The notes below the pieces were generated by a model that was not told where the DNA came from, did no database searches, and saw only the letters and a list, made by a program, of their open reading frames with translations. Positions 1-10,313 of a stretch of 29,403 bases of DNA are shown here, piece after piece. Numbering within the stretch: position 1 is the first letter of the stretch; each line of letters opens with the position of its first letter. The DNA comes from an uncultured Collinsella sp. (lineage in GTDB: Bacteria; Actinomycetota; Coriobacteriia; Coriobacteriales; Coriobacteriaceae). A program made the translations under genes and the position numbers. The DNA lies in the NCBI GenBank assembly GCA_958453935.1, contig CAUDZT010000024.1, forward strand, positions 1 to 29,403, given 5' to 3'.

Positions 1-45
1 TGTAGAGCAGGAAACTTCATATGCGGCCCTCCCGGGCGCAAGCAA

Positions 46-74
46 AAGGGCGACCCCTGTCCGGAGTCGCCCTT
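46..74 (-). terminator. Rho-independent terminator of pnp
   Basis: A 9-bp perfect stem (46-54 pairing with 66-74) with an 11-nt loop lies 24 bases past the pnp stop codon. On the minus strand it is followed by TTTT and then GCTT. It closes the rpsO-pnp transcription unit. Bases 1-45 hold no gene that I can support. Confidence 0.85.
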
Positions 75-97
75 GCGGTGCTGGTTATGTACGGCTG

Positions 98-2344
<2,247 letters not shown>

Positions 2345-2357
2345 TGTTCTCCTTTAC

Positions 2358-2428
2358 CCCACAGGCCCCTTGCCTGCGGGCTTCTCATGTGACGCGGGCC
2401 CCCTGCCCCCGTCACGCTTCAGAGCGTG
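2358..2428 (-). promoter_or_regulatory. Folded rpsO-pnp intergenic RNA, possible processing site
   Basis: Between the rpsO terminator and pnp the minus-strand RNA can form three hairpins. The arms are 2358-2365/2373-2380, 2389-2398/2406-2415 (GTGACG against CGTCAC, one mismatch, then GGG/CCC) and 2413-2418/2423-2428. The last two share bases 2413-2415, so they exclude each other at the base. In other bacteria, double-stranded RNA upstream of pnp is cut by RNase III during autoregulation; that this happens here is inference. Confidence 0.4.
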
Positions 2429-2445
2429 ATTGTTCACGCCCTTAC

Positions 2446-2479
2446 ACAAAAAGAGCGCCCCGCTGCGCAGGACGCTCTT
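2446..2479 (-). terminator. Rho-independent terminator of rpsO
   Basis: The stem AAGAGCG/CGCTCTT (2473-2479 with 2451-2457) is GC-rich inside. A run of five T (TTTTTGTG) follows on the minus strand. It lies 15 bases after the rpsO stop codon. Read-through would carry transcription into pnp, so it probably acts as a partial terminator. Confidence 0.85.
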
Positions 2480-2494
2480 AGCATGTACAAATCC

Positions 2495-2773
2495 TTACTG
2501 GATGTTGTCGCGGATGCCCAGAGCCTTGATGAGCTCACGGTACTCGACGATGTCGTTCTTCTTGATGTAGGAGAGAAGACGACGACGACGGCCAACGAGC
2601 ATGAGCAGGCCACGACGGGTGTGGAAGTCCTTCTGGTGGGACTTCATGTGCTCGGTCAGCTCCTTGATGCGCTCGGACAGGATGGCGACCTGAACCTTGG
2701 GGTTACCGGTATCGACCGGGGAGTTACCGAACTGGGCGGTCAGCTCCGCCTTGCGCTCTTTGGAAACAGTCAT
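2495..2773 (-). CDS. rpsO: 30S ribosomal protein S15
   Basis: S15 is a primary 16S rRNA-binding protein of the small subunit platform. The 92-residue product is full length (family about 89) and shows the family core, including DTGNPKVQVAILSERI, the helix with LTEHMKSHQKDFHTRRGL and the C-terminal YIKKNDIVEYRELIKALGIR. The start at 2773 is chosen over an upstream in-frame start at 2869 because it gives the standard length. It also has an AAAGGTGA ribosome site just upstream. It precedes pnp, the usual arrangement, and is separated from it by a terminator. Confidence 0.97.
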   Translation of the reverse strand: MTVSKERKAELTAQFGNSPVDTGNPKVQVAILSERIKELTEHMKSHQKDFHTRRGLLMLVGRRRRLLSYIKKNDIVEYRELIKALGIRDNIQ

Positions 2774-2793
2774 TGTTTCACCTTTCGTTTCGC

Positions 2794-2809
2794 GTCGCCC
2801 GTGGGCGAC
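2794..2809 (-). promoter_or_regulatory. Hairpin in the rpsO leader
   Basis: A perfect 7-bp stem, GTCGCCC/GGGCGAC with a 2-base spacer, lies about 20 bases before the rpsO start codon. Many bacteria let S15 bind its own leader to repress translation, each with a different RNA structure. A role of this kind is possible here but not shown. Upstream, at about 2875-2885 on the minus strand, TGGTAACAT resembles an extended -10 box. Confidence 0.35.
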
Positions 2810-2911
2810 TCTATTCGCCTCGGACTGGGAAGCCGCCGGTGGAGCGAACATCCAAGGTCGAGGTACCAACAGGTCGGTATGTTACCACAAGCGGCGCGCG
2901 CCTGCGTATCA

Positions 2912-3661
2912 TCACCGACCCAACATGAATTCCATCGCACGGAGCCGCTGATCGGTGTGCGTGGCGGCCCAAGCATGCGAAAGCCCCAGCAAAAAAGCAG
3001 CCGTATGCGGATCGATTCGCTCGGCCATGAGCTCATCGAACGTCATGGACATCAGAGCGCGCAGCCATGCGACCTCGCCGGTCGACACCAGCTCGGCACC
3101 CGGAATGCTCGACGCGCATGACCCGCACAGAAGCCCGCCGGCTTGGGCCGAGAAATACGAGAGCATGGGATCGCCGCACGAGACGCATGCCGAGAAATCG
3201 GGTCGGTAGCCAACGTGCGACAGCAGCTTAAAGACATATGCCGCCACAAGTAGATCCATATGCGCCGCGTCGAGCCCGCTGCCCACCAGGGCAAGCGCTC
3301 GCTGCGTGATGGCAAAGGTGAACGGGTCCTCGACGTCCTCGAATGAGCACACGCGCGCGACCTCGGCAATCGCGCTTGCGGCGCAGGTCGTCTCGTAATC
3401 GGGCGCGGCGCCAACCGGCGCTTCCAAAAGCTCGGCCTGAGAAACAACGTCGAGCGAGCGTCCATGCGCGAGCAACATATCGACGGTACAGAACAGCTCG
3501 CAGCGCGCAGCCAGGCGTCCACCGGGTTTGCGCGCGCCCTTTGCCACGGCACGAACCTGCCGACCCCGCTCGTCAAGCATCGTCAGGATCAGGTCCGTCT
3601 CTTTGAGCTTGGTCTTATCGAGGACGAGCACCTTCGTGCGATATGTACGAGAACCTGCCAT
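2912..3661 (-). CDS. recO: DNA repair protein RecO
   Basis: RecO works with RecR and RecF to load RecA onto SSB-coated single-stranded DNA during recombinational repair. The 249-residue protein has an N-terminal OB fold (about residues 1-80, starting RTYRTKVLVLDKTKLKE) and a helical C-terminal domain. A four-cysteine zinc site (C159, C162, C179, C182) is visible, as in many Gram-positive RecO proteins. It follows era by 15 bases, a common gene order. The only ribosome-site-like sequence is AGGGA about 12 bases upstream of the ATG, so translation may be weak or coupled to era. The last 40 or so residues may be involved in rpsO promoter overlap. Confidence 0.93.
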   Translation of the reverse strand: MAGSRTYRTKVLVLDKTKLKETDLILTMLDERGRQVRAVAKGARKPGGRLAARCELFCTVDMLLAHGRSLDVVSQAELLEAPVGAAPDYETTCAASAIAEVARVCSFEDVEDPFTFAITQRALALVGSGLDAAHMDLLVAAYVFKLLSHVGYRPDFSACVSCGDPMLSYFSAQAGGLLCGSCASSIPGAELVSTGEVAWLRALMSMTFDELMAERIDPHTAAFLLGLSHAWAATHTDQRLRAMEFMLGR

Positions 3662-3676
3662 TCGCGCCGCGTGTCC

Positions 3677-4747
3677 CTAATCCTCGGCGTTATAGCCAAA
3701 GCGGCGAATCTGGGCCTCGTCGTCACGCCAGCCGGCCTTGACCTTCACGTCCAGCTCCAAAAAGACCTGGGTGCCAAAGATGCGCTCAAGGTCGCGACGG
3801 GCGTCGATGCCGATATGTTTGATCATCTCGCCGCCCTTGCCGATGATGATGCCCTTTTGGCCCTCGCGCTCGACGTAAATGGTGGCGTGCACGCGCAGCA
3901 CCTTCTTGGTCTGCTCAAGCGCATCGCAAATCACGCCCACGGAGTGCGGGATCTCATCGCGGGTGCGGCGCAAAATCTTCTCGCGCACAAACTCGGCAAC
4001 GAGCGTCTCATCGGAAGCGTCGGTACCCATGTCCTCGGGGAACCAACGCGGACCCTCGGGCAAAAAGTGCGCAACGGTCTCGATGAAGGCATCGACGTTA
4101 AAGTTCTTGACCGACGACGTCACGATCTCGTCGTCATATTCCATAAGCTCGTGGGCGGCCTTAAGCTGCTCCATGACCTGTGCGGGGTCGGCTTCATCGG
4201 CCTTGGTGAGCACCAGGACCTTCTTGGAACGGGCATTCTTGACACGCTCGGCAACCCAGGCGTCTCCCCTGCCAATCGGTTTAGTGGCATCAATCAAAAA
4301 CGCGACAACATCGACATCGTTCAGCTCGAACAACGCACTCTTGTTGAGCTCGGATCCCAGACCGTCCTTGGGCTTATGAATACCCGGGGTATCGACAAAG
4401 ACCAGCTGGTAGCCGGGACGGTTGACGACGGCGCGCATGCGACGGCGGGTCGTCTGTGCCACCGGCGAGGTGATGGCGACCTTTTTGCCATAGCAGGCAT
4501 TAAGCAGCGTGGACTTGCCGGCGTTGGGGCGTCCGACCAGGGCCACAAAGCCGCTGCGGAAACCGGGCTCCACGTCACCAAAGCCCGCGAGGCTGTCGCC
4601 CTCGTCGCACAGGGCGTCGAGCTCCTCATCGCTCATGCCCTCAAACGGGTCGAACTCCTCGGCCTCGTCAAACGAATCGGCACCTTCAGCCTCGTCCAGG
4701 GACTCGTCGTCCAAAATCTCATCGGTAGGCTGCATATTGTCGGACAT
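3677..4747 (-). CDS. era: GTPase Era with acidic N-terminal extension
   Basis: Era is an essential GTPase that binds the 3' end of 16S rRNA and assists 30S subunit maturation. The P-loop GRPNAGKS is at residues 72-79, followed by the DTPG switch II, a TKAD G4 motif, and a C-terminal KH domain with the GKGGEMIKHIG loop. The protein has 356 residues against about 300 for typical Era. The surplus is an N-terminal stretch in which 25 of the first 60 residues are Asp or Glu and none is Lys or Arg. The start at 4747 has an AAAGGGA ribosome site at the right distance, so the extension looks genuinely translated. It sits between dgkA and recO, which matches the ybeY-dgkA-era-recO order seen in many Gram-positives. 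Confidence 0.96.
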   Translation of the reverse strand: MSDNMQPTDEILDDESLDEAEGADSFDEAEEFDPFEGMSDEELDALCDEGDSLAGFGDVEPGFRSGFVALVGRPNAGKSTLLNACYGKKVAITSPVAQTTRRRMRAVVNRPGYQLVFVDTPGIHKPKDGLGSELNKSALFELNDVDVVAFLIDATKPIGRGDAWVAERVKNARSKKVLVLTKADEADPAQVMEQLKAAHELMEYDDEIVTSSVKNFNVDAFIETVAHFLPEGPRWFPEDMGTDASDETLVAEFVREKILRRTRDEIPHSVGVICDALEQTKKVLRVHATIYVEREGQKGIIIGKGGEMIKHIGIDARRDLERIFGTQVFLELDVKVKAGWRDDEAQIRRFGYNAED

Positions 4748-4759
4748 GGGAATCCCTTT

Positions 4760-5137
4760 CTAAATAAAGCCGAGCGCGTGGGCAAATACCAGCACGCCCA
4801 CAATCGCGGCGGTGATGGAAAGAACGTATACAGAGGCGGCGGCGATGTCCTTCGCACGCTTGGCCAGCGGATGGAGCTCCTGGGTCGCTAGGTCGACGAT
4901 GGCCTCCATAGCGGTGTTGCACAGCTCGCCGTGAATCACCAGGCCACAGCAGATGATAATCGTAGCCCACTCGGCAATGTCGAGCCCCACAATGCAGCCG
5001 GCAATGACAGTGCACACGCCCGCCACGAGCATGACCTTAATGTTGCGCTCGGTCTTGACGGCGGTGACGAAGCCCTCCATGGCGTAGGAAAAGGACTTTA
5101 AGAAGGACGGATGGTCCTTGTTCGATCCGGGAATCAT
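4760..5137 (-). CDS. dgkA: Diacylglycerol/undecaprenol kinase family protein
   Basis: This is a small integral membrane lipid kinase. Gram-positive members mostly phosphorylate undecaprenol to recycle the cell-wall carrier lipid; others use diacylglycerol. The 125-residue protein has an N-terminal amphipathic segment and three membrane helices. It shows the family signature ELCNTAMEAIVD (about residues 71-82) followed by HPLAKRAKD. AGGAG lies just upstream of the ATG. It ends 12 bases before era and starts 9 bases after ybeY, so co-transcription is near certain. The substrate cannot be told from the sequence alone. Confidence 0.92.
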   Translation of the reverse strand: MIPGSNKDHPSFLKSFSYAMEGFVTAVKTERNIKVMLVAGVCTVIAGCIVGLDIAEWATIIICCGLVIHGELCNTAMEAIVDLATQELHPLAKRAKDIAAASVYVLSITAAIVGVLVFAHALGFI

Positions 5138-5146
5138 AGACGGCTC

Positions 5147-5656
5147 CTAGTCGTGGGCGTGGTTGGTGATGGGGCCGACGTGGACTAGCTTGGGGTCCTC
5201 GCCGCGCTCGAGCGCCAGATCGCGCAGGATGGCGTCCTCGCGGGCCTCCATGACCTCGGCCTCGTCGTCCTCGATATGGTCATACCCCAGCAGGTGCAGC
5301 ATGCCGTGTACGAGCATCAGGCGGCACTCGTCGGCAGGGCTATTGCCAAAGCCGGGGGCCTGACGGGCAATGACCTGCGGGGCAAAGATGATATCGCCGA
5401 GCTCGAGCGTCTCGTCGGCGGGAATATCCTCGTCAAAGGCCGAGTCGCATTCAAACGAGAGCACATCGGTGGTGCGGTCGATGCCACGCCACTCGTGGTT
5501 GAGCTCGTGCATCTCGTCCTCGTCGACATACGAAAGGGAAATCTCGACTTCACGTTCAACGTCCTCGGCGGCAAGCACAACCTCGCAAATGTGCTCCACC
5601 TCCTGCGCGTCGAGCAGCGTATCGAGCTCGGCATCGTTGCTGATCAATACACTCAA
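5147..5656 (-). CDS. ybeY: Endoribonuclease / rRNA maturation factor YbeY
   Basis: YbeY is a zinc-dependent endoribonuclease involved in 16S rRNA 3'-end maturation and late 70S ribosome quality control. The metal-binding motif HGMLHLLGYDH is at residues 117-127. The 169-residue length is normal. The start appears to be a rare TTG at 5656. It overlaps the phoH stop codon (TTGA, 4 bases) and has AAAGGAG five bases upstream. A rare start plus overlap suggests translation coupled to phoH. The phoH-ybeY pair and its position before dgkA-era are widely conserved. Confidence 0.95.
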   Translation of the reverse strand: MSVLISNDAELDTLLDAQEVEHICEVVLAAEDVEREVEISLSYVDEDEMHELNHEWRGIDRTTDVLSFECDSAFDEDIPADETLELGDIIFAPQVIARQAPGFGNSPADECRLMLVHGMLHLLGYDHIEDDEAEVMEAREDAILRDLALERGEDPKLVHVGPITNHAHD

Positions 5657-6639
5657 CGGGACTCCTTTCGGTCGCGCGAGCGCTGCTCACGCACGTCATC
5701 ATAAGCATCGTATGCCTCGACGATACGACCCACCAGGGCATGGCGCACCACATCGGCGCGCTCCAGGTGTGCAAACGCCACATCGTCGACACGGCCCAAA
5801 ATCTTCTCGACATCCGCCAAGCCACCACGACGACCCACCAGGTCGCGCTGGCTGAGGTCGCCGGTAATCACGAACTTGGAGTTGAATCCAAGTCGTGTCA
5901 GGAACATCTTCATCTGCTCGGGCGTGGTATTTTGCGCTTCGTCGAGCACCACGAAGGCATCGCTCAGCGTACGACCGCGCATATAGGCAAGCGGGGCGAT
6001 CTCGATCACGCCGCGCTCCATAAGCTCATCGGTGCGCTCGCGATCCATCATGTCAAAAAGGGCGTCGTAGAGCGGACGCATGTACGGATCGATCTTTTCC
6101 TCGAGGGTGCCGGGCAAAAAGCCCAGGTTCTCCCCTGCTTCGACAACCGGACGCGTCAAGATCAAACGGCCCACCTCGTGGCGCTTGAGCGCGGCAACGG
6201 CGAGCGCCATGGCCAGATAAGTCTTACCGGTACCGGCTGGACCCAGGCCAAACGTGATGGTATGCGAGCGGATGGCATCCACATAGCGCTTTTGCCCGAG
6301 CGTCTTGGGGCGAATGACGCGGCCGCGATACGAAAGCAGCACGTCATCGCGAAGCGACGTAGCCTCGTGCTCACCGTCGCGCAAGACGGCCAGGCAACGA
6401 GAGACATCGTCGGCAGACAGGGTACGACCGGCCGCCGCCTCGCGAAAAGCATGTTCGAAAAAGCGAGCCACGAGCTCGACCTCGTCCGGGTCACCGCTCA
6501 CGGCGATGCTATCGCCACGGGCGACCACGTGAGCGCGAACCAAACTCTCGAGCGCACGAAGGACGCCGTCGCCGGCGCCCAAAACGCGCGAGGGATCAAT
6601 TCCCTCGGGAACGGTAAGTCTAATCTTCGAGGCTTCCAT
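5653..6639 (-). CDS. PhoH-like ATPase
   Basis: A PhoH-family P-loop ATPase of 328 residues. Walker A GPAGTGKT is at about residues 133-140 and Walker B VVLDEAQN at about 230-237. The sequence FVITGDLSQRDL after Walker B is typical of the family. The biochemical role is not settled. Its fixed linkage to ybeY suggests an RNA or ribosome-related job; some homologues are proposed to be RNA helicases. The start at 6639 is chosen because AGGGAGGT lies directly upstream; the longer reading frame back to 6744 has no such support and runs inside mtaB. The gene overlaps the end of mtaB by 20 bases. Confidence 0.93.
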   Translation of the reverse strand: MEASKIRLTVPEGIDPSRVLGAGDGVLRALESLVRAHVVARGDSIAVSGDPDEVELVARFFEHAFREAAAGRTLSADDVSRCLAVLRDGEHEATSLRDDVLLSYRGRVIRPKTLGQKRYVDAIRSHTITFGLGPAGTGKTYLAMALAVAALKRHEVGRLILTRPVVEAGENLGFLPGTLEEKIDPYMRPLYDALFDMMDRERTDELMERGVIEIAPLAYMRGRTLSDAFVVLDEAQNTTPEQMKMFLTRLGFNSKFVITGDLSQRDLVGRRGGLADVEKILGRVDDVAFAHLERADVVRHALVGRIVEAYDAYDDVREQRSRDRKESR

Positions 6640-7912
6640 GGACCTCCCTGCGCGCATGGACCAAGCCGGAATCATCGACTCCGATGATAGCAACATCGAG
6701 CAGGCACGGGGCTGTAAGTCCACAGGTATCGTCAAGACGGGCATGATGGAACGAACCGAGCGTCAGGTTGTCACCATACTCGAGCACGGCACGCTCGACA
6801 GTGCCCACGCGACGACGAGCATCGGCAATAGCGAGCTCCTGCGCCGTGTCTCGCATACGACGGCTGCGCTCGGCCATAACCTCGGGCGGCACCTGGTCGG
6901 GCATGTCGGCAGCAAGGGTACCGGGACGCTTGCTGTAGCGGAACACGTGCATACGCGAGAAACCCACACGGCGGCACAGCGCCAGCGACTCCTCGAACTC
7001 CTCGTCCGTCTCACCAGGAAAACCGACGATGACATCGCACGAAAGAGAAGCCTGGGGCAAGTTGGCGCGAATCATACGCACCGTGTCCTCAAAGGCCTCC
7101 GCACTATAGGGACGACCCATGCGATGCAGGGTCGCCGTACAGCCGGACTGCACGGGCAGGTGCAAAAACGGGGCGATACGCTGCGGATAGCGCGCCATAA
7201 CCTTAAGCAGGCGCTCAGAGATATCCATGGGCTCGACCGAGGAAATGCGCACATGCGCAATAGTCGTGCGCTCCATGATGGCCTCGAGCAGCTCATCGAT
7301 TTCGACATGCTCGTCGGTCGCGCTCTTGCCATCGTAGGCACCCAGGTTCACACCGGTCAGCACCACCTCGGGCACGCCGGCCTCCTGGGCCTCGCGAACT
7401 TGTTCAAGCACGGACTCGACGGGCACGGAGCGCTCGGGGCCGCGCGCCTTCCACACAATGCAATAGGTGCAGCGATGGTTGCAGCCGTCCTGGATCTTCA
7501 CGCCCAGGCGAGAGCGACCGAGCGCATCGACCACCTCGCCATCGCTGCAGGCGGGAACGCTATCGGACTCAACGCCCAGCACCTCGCAGACACGTTCGGC
7601 GACATCGATCTTGGACGGCTCGGCGATCACGCGATCCGAAAGCTCCAACAGCTCCTCGGGATGCAAATTGACCACGCAACCGGTCACGAGCACATAAGGC
7701 TCGTTTGGATGGGCCAGCGCATGACGGACGGCCTTACGTGTCTTGGCCTCGGCCTCGCCCGTAACGGCACAGGTGTTAATGACGATCAGATCGGCATCCT
7801 GGGGCTCCACCATAGCAAAGCCCAGGCGCATAAGATCGGCAGTGATACGGTCAGACTCAACCCGGTTGACACGGCAGCCGAGGTTGACGACGGAAATATG
7901 GGGTGCGAGCAC
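6620..7912 (-). CDS. mtaB: tRNA t6A37 methylthiotransferase MtaB
   Basis: MtaB adds a methylthio group to N6-threonylcarbamoyladenosine at position 37 of tRNA, using two iron-sulfur clusters and S-adenosylmethionine. The 430-residue protein has the N-terminal UPF0004 domain with cysteines at 13, 48 and 79. The radical SAM motif CNHRCTYC is at 144-151, followed by a TRAM-like C-terminal region. The start is GTG at 7912 with AAGGAG five bases before it, 9 bases past the dnaJ stop. MtaB is favoured over MiaB and RimO by the LGCRVNRVESD start and by its position after dnaJ, where Gram-positive mtaB is commonly found. Confidence 0.92.
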   Translation of the reverse strand: MLAPHISVVNLGCRVNRVESDRITADLMRLGFAMVEPQDADLIVINTCAVTGEAEAKTRKAVRHALAHPNEPYVLVTGCVVNLHPEELLELSDRVIAEPSKIDVAERVCEVLGVESDSVPACSDGEVVDALGRSRLGVKIQDGCNHRCTYCIVWKARGPERSVPVESVLEQVREAQEAGVPEVVLTGVNLGAYDGKSATDEHVEIDELLEAIMERTTIAHVRISSVEPMDISERLLKVMARYPQRIAPFLHLPVQSGCTATLHRMGRPYSAEAFEDTVRMIRANLPQASLSCDVIVGFPGETDEEFEESLALCRRVGFSRMHVFRYSKRPGTLAADMPDQVPPEVMAERSRRMRDTAQELAIADARRRVGTVERAVLEYGDNLTLGSFHHARLDDTCGLTAPCLLDVAIIGVDDSGLVHARREVHGSLED

Positions 7913-7921
7913 GCGGGCTCC

Positions 7922-9070
7922 TTAATCGAGGATATCGTCGAGGGCACTCTTGATACGGTCGGTCACCGACTTCTTACCGGAAGCGACGTCATCGCCCATC
8001 TCATCGGCAAAAGCACGGAGCAGCTCGCGTTGCTTATTGGAAAGATTGGTGGGAACGACCACGCGCAGTTGCACGATCAGGCGGCCACGCGAACCGCCAC
8101 CGCCAATGCGCGGCATGCCGTAATTATTGACGCTCACGGTGTCGCCGTACTGGGCGCCGGCGGGAACCGTCACCTTAACGACCTCGTCGGGCATAATGCC
8201 CTCGACCTCGATCTCGCAGCCGAGCGCAGCCTGCGCAATCGAGATATCGCTCACCAGGTACAGGTCGTCACTGTTGCGCTTAAAGCGCTCATGGTCGGCA
8301 ACGCGCACGTTGACAATCAGGTCGCCCGAAGGCTCGCCGCGAAGGCCGGCCTCGCCAAAGCCGCTCACACGCAGCTGGCGACCGGTCGAAACGCCGGCGG
8401 GAATATCGATGTCGATCTTTTCGTGCGAAGGCGTGCGGCCCTGACCGTCGCAGGTCTCGCAGGGATGGTCGATAACCGTGCCCTCGCCATGGCAGTCGGG
8501 GCAAGGCGAGGAAGACTGAACCTGGCCCAAAAACGATCGCTGAACCGTCGTGACGTAGCCCGTACCGTGGCAGCGACTGCATTGCTTTTCCTGTGCACCC
8601 TCGGCCCTACCGGTACCGTTGCAGTCCTCACAGGGAGCAAGGCGATCATAGCTGATCGTCTTTTTGCAGCCGAGCGCCGCCTCCTCGAGCGTCACCGAAA
8701 GCGAGATGGCCATGTCACGTCCGCGACGACGCTCACGACGGCTGCGGGCGCCACCACCGGCGCCACCGCCAAAGAACGACGAGAACAGGTCGTCCATGCC
8801 CATGCCACCAAAGATATCGTTGATGTCGACATAGCCCGAACCACCAGGAACGTCGGCAGTGCCGTAACGGTCGTAGTTAGCACGCTTCTGCTCATCGGAA
8901 AGAACGGAATAGGCCTCGTTGAGCTCCTTGAACTTGGCCTCGGCCTCGGGATCGTCCGAAACATCCGGATGTACGGTACGGGCCTTCTTTAGAAACGCAC
9001 GCTTAATCGTCCGCGCGTCGGCATCCCTGTCGACGCCAAGCACCTCGTAGTAATCCCTATTTTCCGACAC
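7922..9070 (-). CDS. dnaJ: Chaperone DnaJ
   Basis: DnaJ is the type I Hsp40 co-chaperone that delivers unfolded proteins to DnaK and stimulates its ATPase. The 382-residue protein has a J domain (about residues 4-70 with HPD), a Gly-rich linker with GGGAGGGA, and four CxxCxGxG zinc motifs (CEDCNGTG, CSRCHGTG, CPDCHGEG, CETCDGQG). A full two-part substrate-binding C-terminal region with GDLIVNVRV follows. I place the start at GTG 9070 (VSENRDYYEVLG) because AAGGA precedes it by about 8 bases; a longer frame to 9136 adds unconserved residues. It follows a second, aberrant dnaJ gene. No hrcA, grpE or dnaK is in the window. Confidence 0.95.
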   Translation of the reverse strand: MSENRDYYEVLGVDRDADARTIKRAFLKKARTVHPDVSDDPEAEAKFKELNEAYSVLSDEQKRANYDRYGTADVPGGSGYVDINDIFGGMGMDDLFSSFFGGGAGGGARSRRERRRGRDMAISLSVTLEEAALGCKKTISYDRLAPCEDCNGTGRAEGAQEKQCSRCHGTGYVTTVQRSFLGQVQSSSPCPDCHGEGTVIDHPCETCDGQGRTPSHEKIDIDIPAGVSTGRQLRVSGFGEAGLRGEPSGDLIVNVRVADHERFKRNSDDLYLVSDISIAQAALGCEIEVEGIMPDEVVKVTVPAGAQYGDTVSVNNYGMPRIGGGGSRGRLIVQLRVVVPTNLSNKQRELLRAFADEMGDDVASGKKSVTDRIKSALDDILD

Positions 9071-9151
9071 GACCGAATCCTTCCGACTTTCATTATTGTC
9101 ACAGTGCGTCCTATACCCAAGCTGGGCCGACCGCAAACAAAGGGTTTGATG

Positions 9152-10255
9152 TTATTGCATTTGATACGGCGAAAGCATGGCCCGTTGCGAGCAGCTCGCG
9201 AACCAAACCGACACGAGCGCGAACATGAAGCCGTTGGCAAAACCGTTGGCAAACTGCATCGCACCGCGCTTCCACCACAGCAGGCTGCGATGAAGCACAC
9301 CGTCCGAAAGCACCATGAACAGGCCCATGGTAAACGGAATAAAGCACATCACGGCAAAGGCCGAGAACACGCCCGAGATGGCCGACAGCACCAAAAACGG
9401 CGCCACAATGCCCATCAGGTAAAAGCCAGTACGAGCTTTGCCTTCCAAGCGCTCGGCCTCAACATGGGCGCGGCCGACCAGGTCGCCGCCCGCGGCACCG
9501 TTAGTGCCAGCATGGCCCATGCCGCTAATGCGGACCTCGTCGCCATCGTGCGTGCCGGCAGGAAACTCAATCGTCTGCTCGGAGGTCACACGGGTTCGCC
9601 CGCTGCCACCGCAATCGGGGCAGGGGTCGGCCACGACCTTACCGGAACCGCCGCACTCGGGGCAGACCGACTGGAACGTGCCCGCACCAAACAGGAAGGA
9701 CAGGTCAACGTCGATGTGGCCGCGGCCACCGCAGCTCGGGCAGGTATGGGCATGCTCAGACGAAACGGAGCCCGAGCCGCCGCAGTTGCTACAGGTATCG
9801 AAGCGCGTGTAGCGGACGGTCTTGCGGGCACCGCCCCTGGCCTCCTTGGCGTCGAGTTTGATATCGACGACCACGTTGGCGCCGTTCTCGGGATTGTAGG
9901 CAGCCTGGCCGCGACGCTGCTGGCCCCAGGCGCCACCAAAGGGAAAGCCGCCCTCAAAGGGATTGCCATAGCCCGTGCTGCCGGCGTAGCCGCCACCATA
10001 GGGCGAAGCCGTAGGAGCACCGGCAAAGGGATTGCCAGAACGCATGGCGTCGTAGCGCGCACGTTTTTGCTCATCCGAAAGCACGGCGTAGGCCTCGGAA
10101 ACCTCTTTAAACTTTTCCTCGGCATCCGGCTCTTTATTGACGTCCGGATGGAGCTTACGGGCCTTTTGCTGGAAGGCCTTTTGAATATCACGCGAGGTGG
10201 CGTCCTTGGAGACACCCAGAATCTCGTAGTAATCTTTTTCGTTCATCGTCGCCAT
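9152..10255 (-). CDS. DnaJ-like protein with C-terminal membrane segments
   Basis: The first two thirds are a normal DnaJ: a J domain (about residues 4-70, HPDVNKEPDAEEKF), a Gly-rich linker, and four zinc motifs (CSNCGGSG, CPSCGGRG, CPECGGSG, CPDCGGSG). The first substrate-binding subdomain continues to GGDLVGRAHV. The usual second subdomain and dimerisation end are then missing. They are replaced by about 110 residues with two or three hydrophobic segments (starting GFYLMGIVAPFLVL and, near the end, FMFALVSVWFASC). The 367-residue length resembles normal DnaJ, so the tail is a replacement, not an addition. The start at 10255 has AGGAGGT eight bases upstream. It could be a membrane-tethered Hsp40 that recruits DnaK to the membrane (inference). 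Confidence 0.85.
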   Translation of the reverse strand: MATMNEKDYYEILGVSKDATSRDIQKAFQQKARKLHPDVNKEPDAEEKFKEVSEAYAVLSDEQKRARYDAMRSGNPFAGAPTASPYGGGYAGSTGYGNPFEGGFPFGGAWGQQRRGQAAYNPENGANVVVDIKLDAKEARGGARKTVRYTRFDTCSNCGGSGSVSSEHAHTCPSCGGRGHIDVDLSFLFGAGTFQSVCPECGGSGKVVADPCPDCGGSGRTRVTSEQTIEFPAGTHDGDEVRISGMGHAGTNGAAGGDLVGRAHVEAERLEGKARTGFYLMGIVAPFLVLSAISGVFSAFAVMCFIPFTMGLFMVLSDGVLHRSLLWWKRGAMQFANGFANGFMFALVSVWFASCSQRAMLSPYQMQ

Positions 10256-10313
10256 GCGCGGCAACCTCCTGCTCACAGCAGCGTATATATTCCGGTAATT
10301 CTACCCGAGCGGC

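Noticed and set aside
3464..4891. A 475-codon plus-strand open frame opposite recO and era
   Set aside because: Same reason: antisense shadow over confident genes with no ribosome site or motif.
6638..8992. A 784-codon plus-strand open frame opposite mtaB and dnaJ
   Set aside because: It spans two well supported minus-strand genes and has no family resemblance, so it is a shadow frame.
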